61,016 nt of DNA from Capronia americana (Eukaryota > Ascomycota > Eurotiomycetes > Chaetothyriales > Herpotrichiellaceae): contig JADWQD010000030.1 in the NCBI GenBank assembly GCA_016110215.1, positions 1-61,016 of the forward strand, in the 5' to 3' direction. The notes beneath the pieces are model-generated. The model saw nothing but the letters and a program-made list of their open reading frames with translations, had not been told where the DNA came from and ran no database searches. Below are positions 1 through 12,300 of the stretch, piece after piece. Made by a program: the position numbers and the translations under genes. Position 1 is the first letter of the stretch; every line of letters begins with the position of its first letter.

Positions 1-948
1 AGTTTTTTATTTTAAGAGACCTCTTCTTTAAGTAATATATTACTTAAGCTAAAATATTATTTATTATAAATATAGTTTATATATAAAATTAAAGATAATA
101 TTTATTACTATATAATTATTTATTTAATAACTTTAAAGCTATACTTTAGTTTAATAATAAATAAGTTTAAAGCTTAAGTTATAATTTAAGACTATAAAAA
201 AGATATATATAAAAATAAAAATAAGATTTATAAAAAAGAAATTTATAATAATATTATAATTAAGAATTAAGAATTAAATCTTTATTTTATATTATTTTTC
301 TTTATATTATATTTAAGCTTTCTCTTAATTTATATTTTAGTAAACTACTTTAAGCTAGAAATATAATCTAATAAAACTAACCTTATATCTACTATAAATA
401 GTATTTTCTAGACCGACGGCTTTATTAGAATATTACTCTTACCTTAGGTAGCGGATAAATAAGGAAGGTATTAGGCGCTCACTATTATAAATCTTACTAA
501 AGAAGTAAAAAGTATCTTTAGCGTTATATTCCTTATTTACTCGCCCTAATAATTCTTATAGCTTACTATTCTTATCTTTATCTCTAGCGCTGTTATAGCC
601 GGTAATATAAATATTAGTAAGTTTATTATCTTTTAGTTCTTTAGTAGTATAGGGGTATAGATATCTATCACTATAGCCCCGGTAGGCACCCTTTAACCTA
701 TATCCTCTATTATAAATCGCTCTATATAAGGTAAGTCTATACTTTAAGGTTTCTTTTACTAAGGGAGTAGTATAAGTACTAGCTTAAGGTAAAGATATAT
801 AGTTACTTATAATAATATAATAGTAGAATAATATTTCTTTATTCTAAAGATAGAAGTTAAAGTATAACTATTATAAATAGCTAGATACGCCGCTGTATAG
901 ATACCTAACACTTCCCGCTAAGCCTAATAGGTACGGAGAGCTTATCTC
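1..948. other. AT-rich RIP-degraded flank, no gene
   Basis: The sequence is very rich in A and T, with CA and TG almost absent, and has no open frame. I recognise no element here. Its last 8 bases (CTTATCTC, 941-948) are the left copy of the target duplication of the large hAT element that follows. The unique sequence resumes after 20307. Confidence 0.7.
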
Positions 949-1050
949 TAGACTGTAGATCGGACAGTTTTAGGTCGGGTTTTTAGGGCTGGTATCCGGT
1001 TCGATGGTAGTACTCGGATACCTTTTCGCTGTCTAAGCCCGAGTCTAATT
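941..1050 (+). repeat. Left terminus of the large hAT element with target duplication
   Basis: Positions 941-948 are the duplicated target CTTATCTC. From 949 to about 1047 the sequence matches the left end of the MITE copies, then diverges. Unlike those copies, this end keeps several TG and CA dinucleotides, for example CTGT at 952, so it shows the less mutated ancestral terminus. Confidence 0.75.
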
Positions 1051-3675
1051 AGTTCTAGATATAGTACTTAGACGGGTCGGGTTTTACTAAGACCGTCCGA
1101 AATACTATTAGTAATTAAACTACTAATATATATATAGTAAGTAGTATTATAATAATATAACTATTATAGTAATTAGTATATACTTAAAGAGCTTATTAGC
1201 TTTAAAATATTTATAGTACTACTAGACTACTTATTAAATATTATATTTTTAGCTATATATATTATATAAATCTCTATTTATTAATATATAAGATATTAAA
1301 ATAATTATTTATAGTAATACTACTAATAACTAAAGTAGTAGAGAGTTATAATTATAGACCTATTAGTATAGCTTATATAATATACTTTAATTAAACTATT
1401 AGCTATTAATACTATAATATCCTTAATCCTTACTACTCTTTATTTACTTTTATAAATAGCTAAACTTTTTAATACTTAATTTTATTATTAGTACTAGTTA
1501 TTACTAAGCTAACTAATATATATATATCTATAGCCGCCCTATTTTCCCTCTAATTAGTTTCTTAGTTTAACTCTTAGTTATAGTTTAACTCTTAGTTATA
1601 GTTTAACTCTTAAATAGTTTTATAATCTAAGAGTTTAGCCCGCCTCCGAGACGCTAGGCGAGCTATAAATCCTTAAACTAAATTATTATACGCTTAATAT
1701 AGATAGTATATAGGTTAGTATTTAGTAGAAGGTTAATATAGTAATAGTAAATATAATAGTCCTTAAGTAATATACCTTTAAATTTAGAAACTATAAAGGT
1801 TTTTATCGCCTCTCCTAATATACTAAGTACTAACTTTTATATATAGAAATTAGCTATTCCCTTTATATTTAAGAGGATATTATAAATAAGCTGAGAGAAT
1901 AGCGCTAATTAAATATATATTCTTAACCCTTTTATAGATTAGTAATAATAGATTTTATTTAATATAAGGCCTATTACTATATTAGTCCTTATATATAATA
2001 ATAGTTACTATAATAGATACTTACTAAGAGTAGAATTATATTTTCTACCCTCTTTTATATTACATCTCTAGACCTTTATATTTTACTATTTATAATTACT
2101 AAAGGCTAACACCGCTATTCTAGTTACTTATTAGCGCTTTTATTATAGTACTATCTACTAGTATAAGCTCTTACTTCTAGTTCTAAGTAGTCTCTTATCT
2201 CTTAGTCGATAGCTTTATAAAATCTAATCACTATTAGTATTACTATTTATAAGGTAATAATTAAACTATTTAGGGGTAGGTTACTAGAGAGGAGGCTCTT
2301 TAGGAGTAAACTCTTTAGGGGTAGACTTATTAAAGGTAATAGAGGCGCTATAAACTAGTTATATATTATTAAACTAAGTAAAAAGTAAAAGTTAAAGTAA
2401 TATACCTTAAGGAGTTAATATATTAGCCGCTAATATAAAATTAATTATTACTCTAAAGAATTCTTAAAAAAGGATAGTATCTAAGGTAAAGATAATTAAA
2501 TACTCTAAACACTCTTTATCCTCTAGAGTAAGATTATTAAACACTAAATAGAGTAATAGCTTAGACTATAGTATTAAGGTATAGTTCTTCTAAAAGCTTT
2601 CTAGTAGAGATATAATCTTATATATTACTAGATATAATATTAGCGCTATTACTATAAATATAATATAAATATAAAGAGTCTACTAATATTCTTAATATTC
2701 TTAAGATATCGGTTTATTATAAGCTATTCTCTTAAGACCTAATAATTTAGCGCCTAAAATACTTTTTCTCTTATTTAAAGTACTTTTACTAAGATTAATT
2801 AGTATAGAGATTATTATAAAGATAAATAATACTTATCTTAATATATATAATAAAAGCGCTTAAAATAAGTCTTATTAGTAAGTTACTTAATTAATATATC
2901 TTTAAGATCTATATAGATTTAATTTAACTTATCTTTATAATTTATTATCTATAAAGTTTAGAGTTTATATATCTTATTATACTTAACCTTATATAATAAA
3001 TTTATAAAAGAATTAAGTCTTAAAGTATTAAGAACTAGTACTATTATCTTAAACTCTTTATCTTTAGTAATAATATTAATTATTATATTAATTAGTTTTA
3101 TTATAATTATTATATACTTAATAAAGAGCTTAAGTAATTTAATAAAGTAATAGGTTTAGAAGAAAAGTCTAATTAAAAAAGAGTAAGAGTATAAAAAATT
3201 AAAAGATAAAGTAGAAAGAAGAGTAAAGTAAAGTAAAACTAAGAGTAAAGTAAAGTAAAGCTAAGAGTAAAGTAATTAAAACTATTTTTCGGTTAACTAA
3301 AAGCCTTAAGTAATTTTTTTAGCTTTTAATTTCTTAATTATAAATTTAAAGACTATATCTTCTTCTATTATTTACTCTATTATAATAGCTTTTATAATAA
3401 TCTTCTTAGTTAAGCCCCCTATTTTAAATATTTATTTCTTAGTAGGCCTAGGTTCTTTACTTAATTAATATATAGATTTACTAACTTATTATTACTCCTT
3501 ATAATTTTATAACTAATCTTAATAGTTAATACTTTAAGTAGTAATTATTAAATACTTAGTAAGAGTAGTACTTAACCCTATTAACTATTATAATTAGACT
3601 ATTACTAGTTAATATCTTAGTCTATATTTATTTAAGGTTTTAAGAAGTCTTTAACCTTAACTCTATACTCTTTAT

Positions 3676-4007
3676 TAGACTATAGATCGGACGCCGGGTT
3701 ATCCGGTAGAATAGTATAACCCGGTAGGGCTTTAGGCCCTATTAGATAGTGATTCTACTTACTAATAAAGTACTTAGATATAATAATTTTAGTAATAAAC
3801 CTTATAGAATAGCGAAAAACCTAAAAATTACTAAAAATAGTATATTTTACTACTATTTTTAGTAATTTTTAGGTTTTTTAGGCCCTATAGAACTAGGAAA
3901 ACCCCTATTAAACTCGGGCTTAGATAGCTAAAAAGTATTTAAGTACTATTATTAGACTGGATACTAGCCCTAAAAACCCGACCTAAAACTATTTAATCTA
4001 TAGTCTA
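3676..4007 (-). repeat. hAT-type MITE, copy A (inverted orientation)
   Basis: This 332-bp copy runs opposite to the other three. Its ends are TAGACTATAG and CTATAGTCTA. It is flanked by a perfect 8-bp duplication CTCTTTAT (3668-3675 and 4008-4015). The centre holds a long palindrome that can fold as a hairpin. It has no coding capacity. Confidence 0.85.
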
Positions 4008-4085
4008 CTCTTTATAATCTATAGGAACCGCTATACTTAGCTTTATAGTATCCTCTTTAAGTATCTCTACTTTATTATACTTAGC

Positions 4086-4229
4086 CTTCTTAATAACTCG
4101 CTTTAGTAGCTCTTCTAACTTAATATATATAACCTTCTTAATAACTTACTTTAATAGCTCTTCTATCTTATTATACTTAATCTTCTTAATAACTAGCTTC
4201 TATAGCTCCTCTATCTTTAGTATTAGCTA
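4086..4229. repeat. 48-bp tandem repeat, three copies
   Basis: Three imperfect 48-bp units start near 4086, 4134 and 4182, each opening with CTTCTTAATAAC. The period is a multiple of three, so this may be a relic of a 16-residue protein repeat encoded inside the hAT element. That origin is inference. Confidence 0.6.
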
Positions 4230-4249
4230 TAGTAAAGAGGTGGTACTAT

Positions 4250-4325
4250 AACTATAGCTGTAACTATAGGCCTAACTATAGGCCTAACTATAGGCTTAAC
4301 TATAGGCCTAACTATAGCCGCTACT
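4250..4325. repeat. 12-bp tandem repeat (TAACTATAGGCC)n
   Basis: About five tandem units of TAACTATAGGCC occupy 4261-4320, with degenerate units on both sides. The period is again divisible by three. Confidence 0.75.
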
Positions 4326-4483
4326 ATAGGCGGGGCCTTAACCCTTCTTAGCTTTATTATTCTTATCTTTACTCTTCTTAGCTTCTTAGTTATATTTTTA
4401 GTATAATTCTATAATAGTCTTTATAATAAATATAGATTTATATTAATTAATAACTTTTTTAATATTTAGTATAAATATTTAAC

Positions 4484-4815
4484 TAAACTATAGATTAAAT
4501 AGTTTCGGGTTAGGTTTTTAGGGCTAGTGTCCGGTCTAATAGTAGTACTTAAATACTTTTTAGCTATTTAAGCCTGAGTCTAATAGGGGTTTTCCTAGTC
4601 CTATAGAGCCTAAAAAACCTAAAAATTACTAAAAATAGTAGTAAAATATACTATTTTTAGTAATTTTTAGGTTTTTCGCTGTTCTATAGGGTTTATTACT
4701 AAAATTATTATATCTAAGTACTTTATTAGTAAGTAGAATTACTATCTAATAGGGCCTAAAGCCCTATTAGATTATACTATCTTACTAGATAACCCGGCGT
4801 CTAATCTATAGTCTA
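4484..4815 (+). repeat. hAT-type MITE, copy B
   Basis: This 332-bp copy is flanked by a perfect 8-bp duplication TATTTAAC (4476-4483 and 4816-4823). The first base pairs of the ends are altered by C-to-T and G-to-A changes (TAAACTATAG). The central palindrome spans about 4612-4676. Confidence 0.85.
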
Positions 4816-5770
4816 TATTTAACTATCTAAAACTATCTATATAAGGACTTTAATTATTAGTTCCTTACTATAAAATTTAGAGTTAGGTAAACTTATTAAA
4901 TTATTTACTATATATAGCTAGTTACTCTCTTAATATACTTATTTAAAGCTAGAAAATAGCTCGCTTAATTATCGCGTCTACTATTTTCTAGGGTATAGTA
5001 CTAATTTAATTATCCTTTTAAAAGGCTTTAACTATATCTATAAGGTATTTCTTTATAAGAGATTTAAGAAGAGAAATTAACTTAGAATATACTAGTATAG
5101 TATTAATTATTATATAAGATAATAATAAGAACTATTATTAACTTTAATTATTAAGATTTAGAGAACTTTTATAAAAGAGCTACTTAATCTACTTATTTTA
5201 ATAAAATAATTTTAGTTTATTAACTTAATAGAGCTTACTTAGTTTAGAGTTATTATATTTAACTAGTATTTAATATTAATATAGTAACTATTATATTTTA
5301 TAGTTAAACTTACTTATTATATATTAAATTCTTATTACTATTATATTATAATAGTTAAACTAGTCTCTAAAAAGTTTATTAAGTATAGTCTTTTAAGTAA
5401 AGCTTACTTTACTAAATTCTTTCTATAATCTTATCTATATATAAATTAGCTCTATATACTTTAGTAATTTCTAAAGTTTCTTTAAAGTATTATTATATAT
5501 AAGGGAGTATAAGAGAATACTAAGGTTTTAGTTACTATAGTAGGCCTAATATATAGCGTCTATATTATTTCTAATAAGCTAATAACTAGTATTAGGATTT
5601 TAAATATTTATATTAATATTTATAATAATTAATAGGGAAATTAAAAAGAGAAATTAGTATTAAAGTTAGAATAAAGAAATCTATAAATAAAGAGAATTTA
5701 GAAAATAACTTACTATTTTAATACTTTTATTAGTCTTTAGTATACTTTTAGAAGTTTTAGAGATTTCCGA

Positions 5771-5985
5771 TACTTTAGTAGTTATAATAATATTACTATA
5801 TTAAGATTTAAGTATTTTTAATACTTTAGTAGTTATAGTAATATTACTATATTAAGATTTAAGTATTTTTAATACTTTAGTAGTTATAGTAATATTACTA
5901 TATTATAATTTAGATATTTCCGGTACTTTAGTAATTATAGTAATATTACTATATTATAATTTAAGTATTTTAAGTAGCTTAATAG
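5771..5985. repeat. 51-bp tandem repeat, four to five copies
   Basis: Units beginning TACTTTAGTAGTTATA start at 5771, 5822, 5873 and 5924, exactly 51 bp apart. A degenerate fifth unit starts near 5975. Copies differ mainly by C/T and G/A changes. A period of 51 bp would encode 17 residues per unit if this was once coding. Confidence 0.8.
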
Positions 5986-6261
5986 TAATTATAGTATTAG
6001 TTATATTACTATTTTAAAAAGATAAGAGTAGGTTAAGCTTAAATTTAGTAATAATTATATATTAGAAAAAATTAAGTAGCTTAAGGGAGCTTATTAAATT
6101 AGGGTATAGAGTAGGTATTAAAGTCTATATACTATTAGCGATAATTAGTATAATAGCGGATATATCTTCTATAATAGCTTCTATTATAGTTAACCTTATT
6201 AGACTTAGTAAAATATTATCTATAGGCTTTCTAAGACTTAAGATTATTTAATAAAAATAGT

Positions 6262-6593
6262 TAGACTATAGATTAGATAGTTTTAGGTCGGGTTTTTAGG
6301 GCTAGTATCCGGTTCGATAATAGTACTTAAATACTTTTTAGCTATTTAAGCCCGAGTTTAATAGGGGTTTTCCTAGTTCTATAAAGCCTAAAAAACTTAA
6401 AAATTACTAAAAATAGTAGTAAAATATACTATTTTTAGTAATTTTTAGGTTTTTCACTGTTCTATAGGGTTTATTACTAAAATTATTATATTTAAGTACT
6501 TTATTAGTAAGTAGAATCACTATTTAATAGGGCCTAAAGCCCTACTAGGTTATACTATTCTACCGGATAACTTAGCGTCTAATTTATAGTCTA
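6262..6593 (+). repeat. hAT-type MITE, copy C
   Basis: This 332-bp copy lies in the same orientation as copy B. Flanks are AAAATAGT (6254-6261) and GAAATAGT (6594-6601), an 8-bp duplication with one G-to-A difference that RIP can explain. Confidence 0.85.
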
Positions 6594-7269
6594 GAAATAG
6601 TAAAGGTACTTTACTCTTATTACTAGTAGTAGTAGTAGTAGTAAAGTAATATATAAATAAAAAAAGTATTTTAATATTAAAATTAAAATAAGAAATATAA
6701 AGTAAAGATAAAATAAAAAATAAATAAAGAAATTTTAAAAGATAGAGCTTAAATTTAAAATAATATTATTATAATAAATACTTTACTATTTTTATATTAC
6801 TCCTTCTTTTTATCTTTTTTTATTATTTTAGCCTTATAATTACCTTACTTTAATCTCTCTTATACTAATCCTTATTAGCTTTTTTTTAGTTAGTCTAGTC
6901 TTACTATTATTATAGAGATTATTATAAATATAATATTAAGTCCCTCTCTCTAGACTTAAGATAATAAAACTAGTACTATAAATTTTAGTACTAGTAATAT
7001 TAATAATAATATTACTATATATATAAAGAAAGAATTATACTTACTATTATCTTAAAGATATATATATTAACTTACTATATTACTATTATATCTCTATATT
7101 AATTTTAGTAATAGTCTTTCTTAGTCTTTCTATAAGAGTAATTTCCTCTTTAGGTTTAACTTAATTACTTAATATACTAAATATTTAACTAAAGAGATAT
7201 AATAAATAATACTTTACCTCTCTTATTACTAGCCTTCTACTATACCTCTACTAGTTTACTATTAATATT

Positions 7270-8200
7270 TACTCTAGAAGAGCGACCCTTTATCTAAAGA
7301 AAGGGGCTAAGTTTAGGTAAAATATTAATAAGTCTTATAAGGCTAGTAAATAGTATTCTTTAAATAAGAGTATAAAGAAAGCCCGCCTAAGAAAAGAGAT
7401 TATTAAGTAAGATTTTAATTACTCTAAGTCTATAATTTTATTAGCTAAAGATACTAATTAGTCTATTATTTTATACACCCGTAATTTAGTAAGATTCTAG
7501 AACCTAAACTATATTAGCTTAAATAAAGAGAAGAAGAAGAAATTTAATAAGGAGATAAAGGAAAGAGTACTAAATAAATAGTATATTTATTATATCTTTA
7601 TAATAAGCTCTATTATAGTCTACTAATAGCTTTAGCCTAAATAAATTTAGTATATATCTCTAGTATAGAGAAAGTTTAAGCTTATTATAGCCCTAAAAGT
7701 ATATAAGGATAACGGAATACCTTTATCTTAATTCCTATAATATAAGAAGCTTAATACTATAAAGAGTCTAAGCGCTATTATTAGCTAACTTATTTATACT
7801 ACTTAAGAGCTACCTAACGCCGCTAAAGTAGACTTTAACGCTATTAATAAGGAATATAAGGAGAAAAACGAGAGATTCTATATATTTAGCTATAACTAAA
7901 ATATATTTAATATAAATAAAGATAGGGAGGTAGATAAAGATTATATTCTATAAGCTACTAAAGAGGAGATTATATAAAAAGAGTCTCTAGTGATCTCTAT
8001 TAGAGAGAATAATAAGGATCTAATATAGTAATTTAAATAATATACTAGACCTCTTTTTAAATAGTATATATCTTAGCTATACTAATATTTCTCTAGAATA
8101 TAAGTGAAATACTAAGAAACCTAGTAGTAAAGTTTATAAAACGCTATCCTAGCTTAGGTCTTAAAGCTTAAAGAAATCTTAAATAATATAACTATATAGG
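7270..8200 (+). pseudogene. Decayed coding-like stretch of unknown function inside the hAT element
   Basis: On the plus strand one frame from about 7680 to 8120 reads as charged, protein-like sequence broken only by stops that CAA/CAG-to-TAA/TAG changes explain. I recognise no domain. It could be hAT cargo or part of another nested element. The boundaries are estimates. Confidence 0.3.
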
Positions 8201-8375
8201 GGCTATTTATAGTTATCGATATAAGTACCTTAACTAGTAAGGATATTAGCCTAAATTAGTAAGATATTTTTAATAGTTAGTTAACCCTTAGCCTTTTATT
8301 ATAGTAGTTATTACTAACCTACTTTATTAGGTAATTAGTTTAATTCTATAATACTCTTTCTACCTAAGGTCTATT

Positions 8376-8707
8376 TAGACTATAAATTAAATAGTTTTAG
8401 GTTAGGTTTTTAGGGCTAGTATCCGGTTTAATAGTAGTACTTAAACACTTTTTAGCTATCCGAGCCTAAGTCTAATAAGGGTTTTCCTAGTCCTATAGGG
8501 CCTAAAAAACCTAAAAATTACTAAAAATAGTAGTAAAATATACTATTTTTAGTAATTTTTAGGTTTTTCGCTGTCTTATAGGGTTTATTACTAAAATTAT
8601 TATATCTAAGTACTTTATTAGTAAGTAGAATTACTGTCCGATAGGGCCTAAAGCCCTACCGGATTATACTATCCTACCGGATAACCCGGCGTCCGATCTA
8701 TAGTCTA
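8376..8707 (+). repeat. hAT-type MITE, copy D
   Basis: This 332-bp copy has the best preserved right end, GTCCGATCTATAGTCTA. Its flanks (GGTCTATT and ATTATAGT) do not match, so no target duplication is visible. A later rearrangement, or recombination between copies, could explain this. Confidence 0.8.
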
Positions 8708-9399
8708 ATTATAGTAGATACTATAAAATAAGATAATATACCGGCTACTAAAAACTATAGCCTTATCTAGTTATATCTCTAGAGTTTTAGTTAATTTAAG
8801 CTAAAGGAGATAGGGTCTAGTATAATTAATTATATAAAGATAGTAGATAAATATTTATATAAAAATAATAACTAATAAAGACTAATAATACTATTTAGTA
8901 TTCTTTACTACTACTCTATAGATATATTATTATTTATACTAATAAAAGTTTTTCTTTAATATAATATAATAAGCTTAAAGCTAGTTCTAATACTAGTATA
9001 ATATTAAAATATATAGTCTATAGCTACTTATTTAGAGGATTATTATAGTAACTATTATAATACCCCCTTTTTAGCTCTTTCTTTTATCTTATCTCTTTCC
9101 TCTTTACTCTATACTATATTTAAAAATATTATTATAGGCACTATTAATAGTTTTATCTTACTAGGCGAGACTTATTTTATAATATAGTTATAGTCTTTAA
9201 ATTAACTTATTTCCGCGTTAGGCTATAGACTCTTAAATATATAGATAATTTAATAATTAATATATTAGAGTTTAGTAAATTATATTAGCTTAGTTAAAAG
9301 GACTTATAAATATTAGGTATTTTTTTTTTTTTTTTTTTATATTCTCTACTCCTAGAAGCTACTTAAAGCTTATATCGGGGATTCTATAAACTATTAAAT

Positions 9400-12300
9400 A
9401 GGATAGGGAAAACCCTCCCGGAGAATAAAACCTACTCTCTTTAGTTCCTATTAGTTTCGCTTTATACTAGGTATTTATAAGCCTTTATAGGTAGCGCCGG
9501 ATTATTCTTTAAGCCTCTAGGCTTTCCTCTCTTCTTTCCTTTTCCCTCTAGTTATAATTAGTTATAACCCGTCTCCCTCTAGGGGAGTAGGGTTCTAGGG
9601 GTATTAAGGTCGCGGGCCTCTCCTCTAAAGTTATTTAAAAGTTTTTAAGTATACTTCAGTTATAATAAGTTATAACTTTCCTTTAGTAGTAGAGTAAAGC
9701 TAGAGTAAGGCTAGAGTAAGGTGTAGCTAAGATAAATATAAAGTAAATTATCGGTGAATTATAGGTGAATTATAAGGTAAGTAGTAGATAAGAGAGAAAT
9801 AAAAGATAAGTAAATAGTTAGTAAGTATTATAACCTTTACCTTTTACTTTAACTCTTATATTATAGTTATAAGTAGTTATAATTAGTCTTATATAGGTTC
9901 CCTAGTATAAGTATATACCTATACCTCTTCTTTATTTTTCTTATACCTTTCTCCGTACTATATTTTCTATTTTCTTTCTTTTCTATTTATAACCTTTTAT
10001 AACCACTATACTATATAAAGATCCTTATAAGCGCTTTAGTAGCTATACCTATATAATCCTCTAAGTATATATCCTTAGTAAACTTCCTAAACTACTAGGT
10101 TACTAATAGTTACGAAGACTTTTAATAATATTATAGATATCCTAAATTAGCGCGACCCTTAAGATAAGCACCTCTTCTAAACCGCTGCCTCTACTAGTAA
10201 GTACTTTCCGTAATTATTTATAACTATACTAACCTCCTTAATAGAACTCTAAGCTTTTAAAGATAAAGTATACTTAATTTAAATTAAGGGAGACCGTAAT
10301 AATCCGCGTTTATACTATCTCTCTTATAACTATTTATAACTAACTTATTAGCTTATACTAAGTGCGCTAGCTAATATAGTAAATTTAAAACTTATATATT
10401 CTTTAGTAGTGTAAAGTATAGTAGTAAGCTAGCTTATCTCTTTATAACTTATTATAACCTGCTAATTTTATTCTAGCTTATACTTACTATATCTAGTAAT
10501 CTAAGAAAGTTAACTATACTTTTACTATTAAATATAAGTCTTACCCCTTTATAACCTATTATAACTATACTAATTCTCCTAGTAATAACTAAGGAAGCCT
10601 TAGCCCGTAAAGCTTAGAAGATTACTAAAGAGGTACTTTATAAAGCTCGGGAGACTATTATAATTACTTATAACTCTCCGCGAACTTCTAAAATTATTAA
10701 ACCTACTCTTAAGGCTAAAGCTAAAGCTAAGTCTACTTATAAGTCGGTTATAACTAGTTTTAAGCCGGCTATAAAGCGTTCCGCTTATTAACGAGTCGGC
10801 GCCTATAAACTTAGAGACCTCTTAGATTAAGTGGTTATATAAGGTTTTAAATAGTTTTTATAGAGTTTTAGCGTTATATATACTAGTAAAAAGTAGAGTA
10901 ACTAATTATAATAGCTTATAACTAAGTAAGTAGATATTTTAGGCTATAAGCTTTATTACTTATATCTTTTAGTAAAGGCTTATAACCTTAAGTAAGTAGG
11001 TAAGCTAGTAAGTAATAGGCTAGCACCTTAACTAAAGTACTATATATAATATAACTAACTTTCTTTAATAAAACCTTTCTTAAACTACTATAACCGCTTA
11101 TAACCACCTTATATAAGATGAGGGCTAGCTAGATAGCCTACCCCCCGCGCTTATACCTAAGGCCGAGTCTAAGACTAAATTAGGGGAGGAGATTTATCTA
11201 CTACAGCTAGATCGCCACTACCTTAGCCTCCACTAGAGATTCAACTAGTCTTTAGTAATTACTCTAATACTAAAGGCTATAGAGGGGTGCCCTTCTCTCC
11301 TACTAATTAGGGTAGTACCTAATAATATACTTTATAGTTTATTATAACTACTTATAACTATATATAGGGAGAATTCCTAGAACTCTCCTTTTATAGAGGA
11401 AGGCGTTAAGTCTAATTTTTTTTATATAGATCTAGGTTATTATTACGCTTAATACCTTTAGGAAGATTATATATAATTTCTTTAGGTTATACCTCTCTAT
11501 AAGGAGGGCTAGAGGTCTCCTATATATAGGGACGGACTTAATATATTAAGCCTATCTCCGGTTCTATATAGCTTAGGAGTATTCTTACTAGGCCTTCTTT
11601 TAAGACCTTAATTATATAGTTACTAAATTACTCGGATCCTATTATAGAATCTTAATATAGTATTAATTAAAGAAGTTTAGCTATAGCTACTAGAGCTTAA
11701 GTATTATTAGGGTCGCCCTTTATTATAACGCCTATTATCTTATCTTAGGGTAGTGTAACCGGATCTTACTATACTTCTCTCTAATAAATTAGCCCGCTAA
11801 GGAGTAATATATCTATAGAAGAAGTACCGCGAGCCTTTTTTCAGTATTAAGGTAGATTAGGGGGACCCCCGACTCTCTCTTAAGGGTTAGGCCCCCTACC
11901 GCCTTATATACACCGGTTATATACTATAATCTCCAGTTTTATATTACCTCTAGCCTCTTATTAGCTAACTTTATTATTAATTTAAGGCTATCTAGGCTCC
12001 ACTAAATTTCTAAGACGAAACTTATTATAGGCTGAAGTACTATTAAGTAAATAAGTTATAATTATAATAGTCCCGCCCCCTAAGTTAAATAAGTAATATA
12101 GCTAAATATAAATAGTTATAACTTAAATCGACTTTTTACCCCCTAAAGTTATTTCTTCTACTATAGTTTTAAGTCTATCTATATCTCTAGGATCTTAACG
12201 GTTTATTTCGCCTTTAGTTATATCCCCTTAATCTCAGCCTCTACCTTTATATTAAACTTACTTTAGTTTCTTATAAAGTAGATTAGCTTATACTTATTTA

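Noticed and set aside
8376..8707. Target duplication for MITE copy D
   Set aside because: The flanks GGTCTATT and ATTATAGT do not match, even allowing for RIP changes.
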